DNA of 64,000 bases. Source: Trichuris trichiura. Its lineage: Eukaryota > Nematoda > Enoplea > Trichinellida > Trichuridae. Positions 21,890 through 51,701 of this stretch are shown here, piece after piece (position 1 is the first letter of the stretch; every line of letters begins with the position of its first letter). The notes under the pieces are model-generated. The model did no database searches. It was not told the origin of the DNA and saw only the letters and a list, made by a program, of their open reading frames with translations. Made by a program: the position numbers and the translations under genes. Location of the stretch: the NCBI GenBank assembly GCA_037903355.1, contig JBAJFE010000005.1:2046001-2110000 (forward strand). Direction: 5' to 3'.

Positions 21890-23848
21890 TCAGAGACGAC
21901 AGTTTTTGCGAACCAGATCGTCGTCTACGTCATGCTCCATTTGGTTGAAGGCATCGTCGGCCGATTCGAGCGGTCGAAATAGGTAATTATTGCCGCAGGA
22001 ACGCAATTGGTACCCGTCGCTCCATGCCTGCGCGCCCCAATGGACAAACACAAAATGATCAGACCGAATTTGCATAGGCGGCGCTGCCTGCCGCCAACGC
22101 AAAATAGGACCTACCCGTAATTTCACCTTGGCTTTCATGCTGTCCCGCGACGAACCGCACGACAACAACGACGACGACGACGACGAACCCTTCTTGCGAT
22201 GATGATGCATTGGCTTAACCATTTTCTGCAAGGTCGGACAAAAGTTGACGCGTCGACGAGTTTTTAAAAAATTTACATCCGTCCCACCTTTTGCATTTTT
22301 TCAAAGTTGAGACTCGGCCTGGCCGACGTCGCGGAACACTTAAGAGCATTGTGATGGCGCGACTTCTTCCTGGGTGACATGTCGGCCGAAGTTGATCCAT
22401 TGGAAGGCATTTCTTCGGATGTCGTCTCTTGCAAGTCCAACTTTGTTTCCTCTGCCGCCGGCGGTATCAATAGTCTTATAGGTGCCGTCCTACGGGTTGC
22501 GTGATGGACGTTCGGCCACGTGGCGTCGCTGCTCTCCTTTTTCTTCTGCTAAGAGAGCAGTAAAGAGCAGTAAAGAAGACGAAGAAAAAAAGGCAACTTT
22601 TTCTTTCGTCATACTTCGTCATTGCCTCTTTTGGCGCTTTCTTGTTCCAATCGTTCGCGCGACCGTTTCAAACAAACAAAGGCGGTTTTCGAACTATCGG
22701 AAACGGAAAAGTTGGCTCTGCGACCAGCTATACCCGTTGGTTCATTATTGGAACCCGTACTACTACTGCTACTATTAGTATTAGTATTAGCGTTATCGGC
22801 TGCCCGGCGAGGGCTTGTTGCGCCTATGGAGATCTGCTGTTTCAATCGTTGAAATTGTTGCCTCGTATGGTAATGATGAAGCGGAAGTTCGGGATCCATT
22901 ATTTGCTCGTTGGCATCGTCGGTCGGCGGCTGTTCGGACGAGCAATGAATGGACAAATTGTCCCAGCTGGAAAAACGAACGTCCAATCATTGTCTTTCTT
23001 ACCAATTGCAATTTGATTGACCAAACGATATTACGTAATATTAGCAAAGCAACATATATATGCGTGCGGCTGCCTACCAATTCAAGTCTTGATCGTTCAA
23101 TGCGCAGCAGACCGGAGAGCCCACAACCGAATGACAGCTGGATATGGACCAGCTTGGTTGACTGGCGTAGTAGTCGGACGTTTGACTAACAGCCACGCTG
23201 GTCATTGAATCTACAATACGACCAATAATTTTTCGCAGCTATAAATAGCAATGCCATAAAGGCTATAGAGCTTTTAAGACAAAAAAAATATATAGATAGA
23301 TAGCAAGTAGTCAATCTGGCCAAGCTGTTGTTCTCAATATCGCACATTCTCAGCTGTTACGCATCTGCTGGTCATGCAAAAGCAGAATTGCTATTAACAA
23401 TGGGAATAGCGCGGACCTAAAAAGCGTCGTCGAGCAAAATTAGTTAGTCGTTGCGTTACGGCTCTGCGAAAAATTTTGCATAATTGAATTACCAGTTTAT
23501 AGCTAATGAGCAAAGTCGACTTTAGCTCTTACTTGTTTCGATCAGTTCGAGCTCCTCGTCGGATTCCGTGCCGGAATCTCGTTCCACTAAAGGCAAGCTT
23601 AGATGACTTTGCTCTTCGAAGCATTTGTCCGAATAAGGTTCGCAACTTTGTTGGCATTCCAATGGGATAATATGCTCTTGCTCGTCCGTCCTTGAAGAAG
23701 AAGAAGAAGTAGCTGTGCCAACGTTGTGAAGGCGACGGCGGTTTTTCGAAGCGGATCGAACAGCGACGACGCATTGACAATTGTCTTTATCTAATTGCAT
23801 TTCATTGCATCCATTGTTGCTTTGTGCTTGCCAGTTGTCCATTAGCAC
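21890..23848 (-). CDS. Unrecognised Ser/Asn-rich, basic protein, 6 exons
   Basis: A multi-exon gene assembled from splice sites: 23848-23533, 23210-23078, 22966-22615, 22545-22288, 22225-22115, 22027-21890. All five junction phases match, giving 435 aa ending ...LVRKNCRL then TGA. I do not recognise a defined domain. Visible features are an acidic patch (DSGTESDEELELIE), poly-Ser runs (about 23690 and 22170), a Ser/Asn/Thr-rich linker, basic nuclear-localisation-like clusters (KRSRERLEQ, PRKKSRHH, HHHRKKG), and an acidic end (DDAFNQMEHDVDDD). The segment RPSLNFEKMQ, next to basic residues, faintly recalls the C-terminal RPSL-F-KM motif of vertebrate FAM53 nuclear proteins; this is a weak resemblance only. 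Composition suggests a nuclear protein with disordered regions. The start could also be the ATG at 23842. Confidence 0.7.
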
Positions 23849-26800
23849 CTGTGTTTATTCAGTCGGCTGCTAAGTGTTGCTGCTCTGCTGAAATGGGCAA
23901 AAATGTACTACTCTGCTGCCACTATTCTTTGTTGTTCGGTCAAGTTGAATAGCGTGGGAGGAAGAGGAAAAAGAAGTTGTACCCAATTGACTACGGCGGA
24001 CGGAAAAAGAATGGCTCCGATAGGAAATGGTAGCGCCAAGTGTCGATCAAAGAGTGCAACTTTGAAAATCAGGTACACGCAACGATCGGCAGCAGCCAAC
24101 AACGCAGCTCTCCCCTATTCATTGTGCGCGCGCGCAGGCGACGTCGAAATGCGCCCTAGACACATACTAGAGAGAGAGAGATGGCACAATGGCGAAATAA
24201 ACCGGAACTTTATCGACCAGGCCAAAGCGCGCAAGATGGCAAACATCTCGAGAAATGGGGGTTTCCACTGCGGATAGGAGCAGAAGTGTAAGAGAAAGAC
24301 AAGGAAGTCGAAAGTTGGCAGAACGTAAGGAGCATTCCGACCGCCTGACAATCAATCAACCACATGCGAGGACGAGACAATAGAATCAATAAATTGACAA
24401 AGTATGTGTGAAAGGGATTCACTCCTACCGGATCTACCGGCTAATTTTTGCCCTACACAATAGGGCGCTGTCCAGAAAAAAAGAAAAGAGGTCCAAAATT
24501 GGCCAAGTGCTCCTGTTTGGAAGAAGAGACGGAAGTTGGATGCTTCTCCGTTAGGTTAGCTATACTATCTCTCAGCAGTTGTTGGAGGGAAGAAAAAATG
24601 CAAACGATCCTAACGGACGGAACATTGTTAGCAGACGGTCTGGAGAGTATATTGTAGCTTGAATGGTGGTGCCACAATGACGTGTGTCGGTCACGGATGT
24701 GACCGAGTCGAATAAAGAGAGCAAAAGGTCAAAACTAGTAATGCAAACGGGGATAGGAAGTTTGCAACGTTCGCGCGGCGGCAGCGGCGACTACTGGTGA
24801 TCATCCTGGCTGGCTAGCAGTTAAAAATTGCTCGAACATCGCCAGGCAACAAGGCGGAGAGGTGTTAGCATCACGAATCAATCGTTAACCTGACCAGTGG
24901 TTCATTCAATGTGCTTACCTGAACATCGAAACAAGATACGAGGAAGTACTTCAACCCAATGTTCAACGTGTAATCGCAGCCGGTCGACCGCAATTATAAA
25001 CGGTTCTTCAAGCAAGTAACAAATTGTCAAGTGACGAAAAGGCGGAAACAAATCTTCATTACCAGTCGCGACGACTACTTGGATGGCGGCGCGAGCAAAA
25101 CCTAACAGATCGACTAAGTCAAGTTCGAATTTTGTCGTTAAAAATAAAATTGGTCACCCAGTTAGCAAGGCTGCATCGGTGACGGAATGGGTCGGCATCG
25201 GTGACTTGGCCAGCAGCTTTGTTGCGTAAGCCGAGCAACACGGTAGCAACCGCGCAACAGCATACGCAGCAGCTGAAATTGCAAACTTGTAAAGACCGGG
25301 AAATTAAAGCTGATTAAAAAACGGGGCAAAAACTTGCGCTGAAACTGCTCTAACGACCTTGCGTAACCAACATTTCAAAGTACGAGCAAAATGATTGTCA
25401 CGTTTGTTCTTTTCTTACTGTAAAGAGTAGCGTACGCGACGACTGAAGAAACATAGGAAAGGACTATGAAATTAAACATTAGAATCGAGATTAAATTTTT
25501 ATAAATAAATTTGAAAATCTTGTCCCTCCTCCGTTTTGTCTTACCTATGGTAATTTAATCTTTAGCAAAACTAAAATTTACTGCCTTCCGCGCTGGATGG
25601 ATAAAACTTTTAAAAAAGTGCTTCTACAATTTGTCGTCGCTGTGTCTGTTAATAGGCTAATCGAGTTTTATAGGCAGTAAACTTTTTTTAGCTTACTGTA
25701 GGAAAATAAGGTACAGCAATTGTTCGACCAACTTATCCGCGATAAATGGCAGACAAATGCCGGTTTAAACGATGAAAAACGCCTTGTAGAATGCAAAGCG
25801 CAGTTAGTTTAAACCGATGTTTTATTGTGAATAGCGTTAGCATGTTGGCAAAAAATGAACGCTTTAATGGCCTCCTGCGCTCACAGCTGTCGATTTTAAA
25901 GTTTTACGCGAGTAACTAAAAATTTGGCTCCTAACTAGACGAAATTTCACGTAGAGCAGACATACGGTGGGTTGCAATCTAAGCGATTCAGCATTGAGGG
26001 TTGGACAAAGTAGTTCGGAAAGCTTAGCTCTATAATTGTGTTTCCTTTCATTAAAAATTTTGTTTCCAACAGGTTTTGCCGTATTTCTGCTTCTATGCAG
26101 GTAGAACTTACCGAAATTTGAAGCGTTAATGTTATGACTTTTTTGCGTATCGATTCCGCAAAATGTGGCATAAATTAACACTTTGATTATTCACTGTAAA
26201 ACCGTAAACACAGCTATTCAGCGCTGATATGTTTTTTTCAGTTAAGAAGAGCGCAACCTTTTTGCAATGTTTGTCCCCTTTTGTGATATTCAGCATTTCT
26301 AAAATTGAACAAACTGATCACATGATGTATAGATTCTTTTGGCATTATTCAACGGTTATAAATCAGACTTTAAAAGGGGTCCAAAACTATAAGTACCTGC
26401 GCTCTGTTGGTTACTGTACAAATCTGGGCGTATTGAAATTCCGATTTTTATCAATAGCCTGCAGAAGCAATGAAAGACTTTCCGGTAGGTTAACTGCTCA
26501 AAAGCAACAGTACTAGTAATTGTATGTTTTATTTGTTGTATAGACAAGCACTTTACCGATAGATTGACGACTAGTTTTGTCCCTACAAGTTACAGTACGT
26601 TCTTAGGAGTCAGTTGGTTGAAAAAATAACAGTTTGCTTAGGCTGTTTGTTTTTGTGCGTAAAGTTGGCTTGTTAATCAAATCGTAGGTTAGCATTGTTT
26701 GGTCTAGTAGTTGTCCTTAAGCTTGTGAACGACTACCAGGTACTTTTTTTCAGCTTTTTGATATAGTTTTTTATGGCGTATTTTCGCTTCGTAAAATAAT

Positions 26801-29800
26801 AAATTATGCCAAAACAATTGTTTTTAATAAAATTGAACAGAAGCATTTTGGTAAAGTCTGCGCGTTCTTTTGCATTGTTTTTTCCAAGTAAATGTCTTTT
26901 AGGCATTCAGCGTAATAGTTGCTTTCGCGACTCCCTCTGTATTTTTTGCTCATGAATATCCTCAGCTGAGCGGCGACCACCAACGGCGGTCGAAAAAGTA
27001 AGTTCTTGTGAGTAGATTGCTTATTGTTTCATTTTCGTAAGCACACATCGAGTTATTTAATTCTGGCGCTGCATGCAACTTGGCGTAACGAGAATTGTTA
27101 GAAAAATTGACAGAAATACGCTCTGCTACACGTTCGAACTTAATTATCAGTAATTGCGTGGGAAACGTGCGTACAGTATTTTAAATGGGCTACCGTTTTT
27201 TAAAAAAATCGTTGTAAAATGTTTGAAGTTTGTCGTATTCACTGCAAAAGCTTTATCGATTTATCGGAATCGTCAGCTGCCCTAGCGTCGTACTGTTAGT
27301 TTTCCAGCCATCATTTTTCGTCTCTATCTAAGCTTAAGCTTAAATTCAAACTTTTATTTTGGCTTATATTTACATAAGGGTGATGGAACATTATCGGCAT
27401 GCTCGCCAGAAAAAGCGGAACAGGTTGGCGTACTTTCCAGAAATGAACCTGCATTTCGCTGACGGTAGGGCGGCTATGAGACAAGATCGAAAGTTTTGCT
27501 TTTCTTCGAGAAATTTGCTTGAAAAAATTGCCACTTTTTGTCGCATTTACAAAGTAAAAAATCAATCGGATTTGGAATGAACTTAAATTCCGCGTTGAAT
27601 AAAAATCCTTTATCGGCCTTAAGCAGGACGAAAAATGCGTCTGCCGAGTATAGATTTGGTTTTCCCTATTCTCCACATGATTGCGAGGGTTATGTTCAAT
27701 TTTATTTTATGGAAAAGGGGGAGTGCAGTTTGACTCTTGTTTATTTGACTTAACGGAACAACTTTGCCCCGGGCTTTCTTTGTCCTCTTATTCAATAGCT
27801 CATTCGTGTTTTAGCCTAGCGAATTCATTGCTGACAAAACAGTAGGCTATCGACTTTTGTGCAAAGAAATTCCTGCGATCCCGCTTGGCCCCGTTAAAAT
27901 CTTTAGCTTAAATGCTGAGTCCTTGTGAGTCATTATTTTTTAAATTTCTTTTTATACCTCCTCTTACGTTAATTTTGGCTGATATTATTTTTGCACGTCT
28001 ACAAAAATGCGGTTATTCAGAAGGGTGCATTTAATGGACCAATTTAACCGCCTTAATGGGAGCATTTTCTCTCAGAGTTTCATAACCTCAGCGGTGGGTC
28101 CCACGACGCATGCTCCGAGTAGGATTGCACAACTTTAAGCAACTATAGCTGAAGTATGATTAAAACAATGGTTTAACCAAATTATTGGATACAGCATTCT
28201 TGCATAGTCTATTTTTTATGGTCGATTTCACTGTTTGCTACATTCTTTTCACCTTGTGCAGTCGGCGAAAATGTCTTTCTCAAATTGTTGAATTCAAGCG
28301 TCAAAAAAGAAGATAGTCTGTTTTCTGCACTGTCATTTTGCTTCAGCAAAAATTTGCATATCCGAAGATATACGAGCTAAAATTTAAATATAGTGAATTG
28401 TTCAAAGAATTCATTACTAAAAGGTAAGACTGCATCAGTTTAGCTAAAAAAATGAATGATTGTTTCTTAATTTAGTAAAATAATTCATCTTGTTAATTCC
28501 GCAATTAAAAAAGACTAAAATAGCGCAAAGCGAATGGAAGCATTATTACACAATGTGAAGTCTTTTCCGTAATAATAAAAGTGGGCATCGTCTGTCCAGC
28601 GAGTTTGAAGTAGGCTTCAACGCTTTTTTCGTCTCACCATCAGCGTCAGCTTCGATGTTTTAATTTTAACCTGACGCGCGACGAGTTGCGAACTTTTTGC
28701 TAGCCGTTAAATTTCTTTTAGTTGATCCAACTTTGTTGTTGCATTTGATAGATGATCCTTCTTTTTCCTATTCCATTTTTCGTCACGTAATTAAGTAGAG
28801 CGATTCAAGGGCGCGGACAAGCTTCAAAAAACGTCCATACACATCGTAATTGCTACACGCATTCCGTTTAACCTCCCTTTCCTCGGCGGCGGCGGCAGTC
28901 GAACGTGCTAGTTAATGCATTGTTTAAATAGTTTCTTTTCAACACCGCCAAATGCCGTTGCTGTCTGTTCGTTGCCATTGGGCATTAATGAAATGCAAAG
29001 TGTTGCCGGAATCCGCCAGATGGAGCGAGCGCTTTGCCACCTTAAAGGCAGCCGCTGTCTCCACGGTGCACTAAGGGCGATTGCTTTGTTAGTTTTCCAA
29101 ATAGAAAATATCCCCCACTTACAGAATCGTCAGCTGTTAATAACTTTTTTAGAAAAATGACTCATTGCAACGAAGCGGCTCCGCTGGAGCGCTTTTCCGA
29201 CCAGCTCGTTCGTCTTCGAGGTTTCCTTCGAAGTTTTGATCAATTCGAAAATTCAACAATGATTAATTGTTCGATTCGTCGACGTCGGTGAAATCGGTAA
29301 GCCAAATTGCTTTCTCATCGCGCGCGAGCGAGTAAAAGTTCAGTTTTGCGCTTTGGGAATTTTTCATTTTCGTTTAACGTCCCTCTTGTTTCGCCGTCGA
29401 GCTAGACAACGGCAGCTTCCCCGTCGTTAACTTAGTTAATGAATTCGACGAGAAAAAAAATTCAAAATCCGAAAATGACCACCTCGCAATAGCGCGCTAT
29501 GTCGTACCTGTTAGCCTGCCCATTGAATCAACAATTGAATATTAATTACAATGGGGGAACGCGACAATCTATTGTCTTGGCAACGAGCATTGGGCGACGG
29601 AAAAATTTAAATTACGTTCTCAAATATTGACAGTAGGAATAATAGTTCGGGAAAATGTCCGCGCAATGGTCAAACTGTTTTAATATTAATGCTCTTCTTA
29701 TCTTCTTGTCGGAAGCGATTTTCCATTTGTCGTTTTAATAATCTGATCAAACCGAAGCGCGTCAAATGACTTGAGCTCTCAACGTTATCTCGGCGGCGGC

Positions 29801-30306
29801 GGGTTGTGTTTTCGGGAAAGTCCAATTAGCGGTACGCACCGCCCGCCGGATTCCGTCGATACGTTTTGCCGATTGGCGGCAGCAGCTTTTTTTGTAAACA
29901 TAACCAGGCGGAAAATGGCGCCGGCGGTCGGCTTTAAAAAAAGGCGCGTCAGCCACACGGCTGGCGGCAATAAAACCAAACTGGCGCAGCTGCGCACGCG
30001 CGCGCGCATTGACAACGACTACGATTGGTCGGTCGTTGTCGATGGGTGCTTAAGAGAATTTTCATTTGCCACGCAGTTGCGTCCTGAAACCGCTATTTGC
30101 CTCCGTTTGCATCTTGTCAGTCTTGGCGGGCGACTCGACCTTACCGTACGTGCGGGTCAATAATTCCTACTGTAGTTGCCGATTCGATTTCGTCGCAGCG
30201 CGCCCAACGGTTGACGCGGCCCAGTTGGTGGTCGCCTATAGCAGCGAGTTGAACTTTTTTGCCCCAATGCTGCTTTGATATTCCATTTGGGGGCGTCTTT
30301 TCAACC
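23849..30306. other. Intergenic region, 6.5 kb, between divergent genes
   Basis: Lies between the 5' ends of the Ser-rich gene (minus) and the PKC gene (plus). I find no exon I would defend. It has an (AG)n run at 24169-24180 and alternating CG stretches at 24126-24135 and 29991-30008. The latter is about 300 bp upstream of the PKC ATG in a GC-rich patch that is a likely promoter or 5' UTR. A 130-codon open frame at 29771-30163 falls in that patch. Confidence 0.5.
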
Positions 30307-46974
<16,668 letters not shown>

Positions 46975-49802
46975 TTTACCCTCCAGAAATGGAAGCGACT
47001 TTCATTTCGGGTCGACGACCGACTCCCATTGAAGCACCAAATTTTCCGCTTCCCTTTCTTGGCAAATTCTTTAACGCAGCTTTACCTTTCGTAGGCTTTA
47101 AGACAATTTTTTTTAAAAATCACTCTAAAACAAATACTCTACCGCGCGTCGATATCTTCTATCCTTTTTCGTTACGCGTTTTGGATGCTGCGTGTTATAT
47201 TCAATGTTACGCGCTTCTAAGATGCTCAATCTTGCGTAGGTTGGGACAGTGGTTTACTTGCCCTTTGGCGTACTGGCAAAAAGCAAGCTTTTACTCTCAC
47301 CTAGTCAAGCCTAAACTTTCATGGCCAATTGCTGTACATAGTTATTGCTGACCGAGGCCAACAATTTCAGGTTCGCTCCTGTCGTTCTCCTTCTGCCCTT
47401 GCTGCTTCAAAGCGTTCTATTCATTCCTATTATTTGTTAAACAAAAGGTTTTACCGTTTTCGCATTATTGTCGCGCTTATGCTGCGTATTTTTCTTTCCC
47501 GTCGGAAATGTCCCGCCAATGGATTCCGTTCTGTTTATACGGAAAACAACGTTGCTGACAGCTATAGTAAGCTGCGATTTTCATTTAAAGTTGAGTCCTT
47601 ACTTTCGAGGACATTTTTAAAATTAAACTGCGGGAAATTAGAGGCTATTTCTGCCGCTGACCAAATGATAATCGTGGCAACGTTAAGCATGCCGTTGGAT
47701 ATGCCGTGAAATTACGGTAATCGAACTTCCGATTTTCCGAATTCACCGAGGAGAACAACAGATTTAAACTATGAACGAATAATGCTCAAAGTGTGACGTC
47801 ATCGCTTTTGGAACACTACTCAAAACAAGTTATTTCAATAACGTAAAAAGCCTGGCATATATAACTGATAGACTGATTGCTAAGTCGGATGCTTCAAAGT
47901 CGTGGGGTATATTGTCGTTGTTTCGTGCTTGCATCGCAGTCCTACGTTTAAACATTGTTAGCCTGTTTTTTCTGAATTATGTCTGCGAAGCTGAATTTTT
48001 ACTTCGTATATTTGCTCTACTGATTCTCTGAGTTGCGCGGTAGTTCTTTTTATGAAGAATTGCGTTATCAAAAGCGTACGGGTGGTTAGAAAGTTTCTGA
48101 AATTCAAATGTTTGAATTTTTGTGACAGTAGGGCATGGTACCTGCCAGTCAAGTAGTCATTCATTATTGTTCCACTGATTGTCTAAATTACGCAGTACTT
48201 GTTTGTTATAGAGAACTGAGTTAGCAAAAGCGCGCAGACGAGTTAGAGAGTTTCTGAAATTCAAATTTTTCAATTTCTGTGACGGTAGCACATGGTACCT
48301 GCGAATCAACTAATCCACCATAATTGTTCCGCGGATTGTTTAAATTGCGCAGCACTTGTTTTTTATGGAGAATTGATATAGCAAAAGCGCTTAGACGAGT
48401 TAGAAATTTTCTGAAATTCAAACGTTTGAGTTTCTGTGACAGTAGGACATTGTACCTGCCAATCAACTAAACACCATTATTATTGCATTGATTGTCTAAA
48501 TTGCGCAGTAGTTGTTTTCTATGGAGAATTGAGTTAGCAAAAGCACACAGATGGGTTAGAAAGTTTCTAAAGTTCAAAATTTTGAATTTTTGCCTTAGTA
48601 TGGCTTAGTACATTCCAGCCAACTAGTCATTCATTATTGTTCCATTGACTGTTTAAATTGCGCAGTAGTTGTTTATTATAGAGAATTGAGTTATCAACTG
48701 CGCACAGACGAGTTAGAAAGTCTCTAAAAGTTTAATGTTTGAATTTCTTCGACAGTAGGGCATGGTACCTGCGAATAAACTAATAGTCCATTATTGTTCC
48801 ACTGATCCTTCAAACTGCGCAGTAATTGTTTTTTAAATAGAGAATTGAGTTAGCAAAAGCGCACAGAAAAATTGGAATGTCCCAAATATTCAAATTTTTG
48901 TGACAGTAGGACATGGTACCTGCCACTCAACTAGTCATCCATTATTGTTCCACTGATTGCCTAAGTTACGAAGTAGTTTGTTATGGAGAACTGAGTTAGC
49001 AAAGGGGCATGGAAGAGTTAGAAAGTCTCTAAAATTTTAGTTTTTGATTTTCTTCGACAGTAGGACATGGTACCTGCGAATAAACTAATCATCCATTATT
49101 GTTCCACTGCTTATCTAAATTGCGCAGTACTTGTGTTTTATGGAGAATCGAGTTTGCAAAAACGCACAGACGAGATAGAAAGTCTCTAAAATTCAAATGT
49201 TTAAATTTCTGACAGTAGGATATGGTACCTGCGAACAAATTAATCAGCCCTTATTGGGAAAGCTCCTTGTAATCAAAAGTGAAAGACATTTTAACGATGC
49301 TATGAAATTTGTTTTTGTTTATTTATCTATGAAAAGGCACAAAGCGTTTATCGTGTACTTGCACACAATTCTAAATCTTAGGAGCTTTCTGAGCCTAGGG
49401 TCCTCCGTTTTCCGTTTCGCAATTTGTGAAAACAGTAAGGATAAGATTGCTTCGCTGTTTTTCCGGACGCTATGGGTTTTTTGCGCAAACACCGTTCGCA
49501 TGAAATCTTCGGCACAAGCAGCCGCGTACTTAACAAGTGCAGATTATCAAATACTCTTAATGCCTTCCGTGTCAGCCTACGACTAGTCAGTTAAATGGCA
49601 CCTACGGCAAAACGGAAATAATTTTTTTTCTAACTTTGGCCGGCTTACTGTAGGAATATAGTTTGCAAGTACAAAGTAATTATTTTCCACCAAACGCATT
49701 GGAATTGGCAAAGTGAATGAACCTTCGCAAAATTTGGAGGACTGTTAACGCAGAGAACGTTTCGTTCGATTGTTCTGCTCTGCGGAAAGCATTGCGACTT
49801 TA
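46975..49802. other. Intergenic region with tandem array
   Basis: Between PKC and the tyrosine-motif membrane protein, both plus strand. 46975-48014 shows no supported gene. 48015-49245 is a tandem array (separate entry). 49246-49802 should hold the promoter of the next gene, including a TACTGTAG motif at about 49646. Any upstream 5' exons of that gene would lie here, but I found none. Confidence 0.6.
48015..49245. repeat. Tandem array, about 8 copies of a roughly 155-bp unit
   Basis: Units contain, in order: CTGATTGTCTAAATTGCGCA, GTTTTTTATGGAGAATTGAG, TTAGCAAAAGCGCACAGA, TTAGAAAGTTTCTGAAATTC, GACAGTAGG-CATGGTACCTG and CATTATTGTTCCA. The CTGATTG-like starts fall near 48020, 48173, 48330, 48487, 48647, 48803, 48955 and 49110, so the spacing is 152-160 bp. 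Copies differ by substitutions and small indels. No conserved reading frame. Confidence 0.88.
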
Positions 49803-51701
49803 ATGGTTGTATCTGGGCACGATGATTTGGCGTACTTTCTGCTGGTAAAAGTTGGTTCTCTAGTTTTAACGACTCTTCTCGTCATGATCACTTGCCTACG
49901 CTGCGTCGGGCGCAACAGACTAAGGTTCAAACAATCGTTTTAAATTGCCTAGATGCACGTATTCTTTTGTTTTGCCAGAGTAACTGCCGGCTTTTGGCGT
50001 CCGGATTGCTACAAAAAGTCTCGCCAACGCTCCGAGGTAACTTTGAATTTGCTTTCCTTATCCGGCTGTTACGGTTAATGTTTATTTTTGCTGTTCAAGT
50101 TTGATCTGTAAGTTTGACTGTTTGATAGTTTTCCTAGCGATTTCCCTTGCAATTTTGTGCAGTTCTATCGATGCTGCGCGTTGTCAAAAAATTCATTGGT
50201 GGTTTAGGCGGACGAAGTGGACGCTGCTAACCATACGACTTCTCGACCTGTCGCCAGTGTCCCAAGAACTCGTCCTCTTTCGGACTTTGCTCCTTTTAGT
50301 CGAACAGTGCGCCCGGACGGTTTGGAAAGAAGTCGAAGCAACTCTGAAATTTACGCTTACGTTGGTAAGCAGCAACATTTTGGCCATTACTTGTCGAACA
50401 TATGTTCCAATCCGATGCAATACGATGTCCCTGCCTACTCGCAAATATTGGAGAATGACGGGCAAACTTCGGACGAATTGTACTCTCAAATGCATGGCCA
50501 TGAGTTCTACGACAATATAAGAGACATTAGTCCTGATAATGGAGGTCGCAATAAGGCGGCTGTCAACTCATACGATTATCCAAAGTTTTCCCCTTTGCCG
50601 TTGAAGCCACGTCCTTCAAATGCCGAGACTTTGACCGCGAAACAATGTGCCAATGGTAGCTGTTTTGAATCGCACTTGTACTCAGCAATAAGGAGCGTGA
50701 CTGACTTGGATATAAAGGGCAGTTCGTCTTTTCCACTTCATCGATCCCGGTTGTCGCGTAGTCATATTGGAATATGCCCAGAACCGTTATATTCTGTAAT
50801 ACAAAAGCAGACGCCGTTTATGGGCAGAACCGTCTACGTAAGTGGTCGAATGTTTCCCTATTCCGATCCGTATATTGGTCGAATTGGTGACTTGGGCGAT
50901 GGATCAAACAGACCAGCCGGTCTTCCCAGTTCGCCCGATCAAGTTGTACAGCGAACAAGAGAGTCCGAAATAGCCGATAGCGAAATGCCTTCATGCAATT
51001 ACCGTTATCTATCGATGCGCGAGCCATTGGACGTATTGCGTCGTCGTCTGGAACAGCAGAATGGCAGGAATTTTTTCAATTCCGCTTCGGATTCCAGCCT
51101 GCATTATTACACGTCCATTAATGAATCCAGCGATCCCGGATACGAAGCAGTAAGCCTTTAGTCAAAAAAAGTTATTTTTTTTAAAAACAACAGTCTCAAA
51201 GACGCTTTGCTGTTGAAAGAATACTGCAATTGAGTTCTTCTTCTTTATATTTTCAATTAACTCACGTTCCTTTCTTCGTTTTATGTTGCTGCTTTAAATA
51301 ATGACGGAAACAACGGTGCTGTGGACGCGTCGGTTGGCGAATCGAAAGGTTAAAAATAGATTTTTCTTTCGTTCGTTCCAAGTAAATTTCAAACATTTTA
51401 AGGTCCATCGAACGTGCTGCTGCTGCCAGTTGAGCAGCCAAGTTTCGAAAATCAAAATTCGCCAATGAAACGTCCGTCAAATTCGACGGGAATATACGAC
51501 AATATTCGCGAGACGAATTGTGCATTTTCTTCCCGCCAAATGGCTCCCTTAGTCCATTCATCTTCGCGACGTTTGACCGAGCAACATTGGCTCGTTCTAA
51601 ATGTTGGTGGAGTGACGTCATCGAGCGATTCAGACTTGTACACAGAATTCGACGGATGTCGAGTGGACAAAAGTGGACAGAGAAGATCATTGGGCGAGTG
51701 A
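49803..51701 (+). CDS. Single-pass membrane protein with tyrosine-motif tail (LAT/NTAL/PAG-like layout), 4 exons
   Basis: Exons 49803-49924, 49979-50036, 50208-51149, 51438-51701. Phases close at all three junctions, giving 461 aa. I recognise no homologue. Residues 1-8 are a short acidic N-terminus (MVVSGHDD); 9-32 form one hydrophobic span; then comes CLRC at 31-34 and a basic stretch (VGRNRLR), so the tail should be cytoplasmic and the CxxC could be palmitoylated. The 425-residue tail carries many SH2-type sites: YDVP (132), YSQI (137), YSQM (152), YDNI (161), YDYP (182), YSAI (218), YSVI (255), YSDP (278), YLSM (327), YTSI (361), YEAV (372), YDNI (394), YTEF (442). A proline segment SPLPLKPRP lies near 188-196. 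YxN fits Grb2 and YDxP fits Crk; this is inference from motif knowledge. The fourth exon's acceptor (CAG at 51435-51437) was chosen by phase and is less certain. Further 5' exons cannot be excluded. Confidence 0.68.

Noticed and set aside
29771..30163. 130-codon plus-strand frame just upstream of PKC
   Set aside because: Ends 144 bp before the PKC ATG, has no domain, and lies in a GC-rich patch with few stop codons; more likely 5' UTR or promoter.
48015..49245. Tandem array considered as a CRISPR array
   Set aside because: Whole 155-bp units repeat with drift. There are no short constant repeats with unique spacers, and the genome is eukaryotic.
50101..50520. 139-codon frame with a hydrophobic start overlapping the tyrosine-motif gene
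   Set aside because: It is in a different frame from the long 942-nt exon, and the splice-phase chain 49924-49979-50036-50208 explains the locus better.
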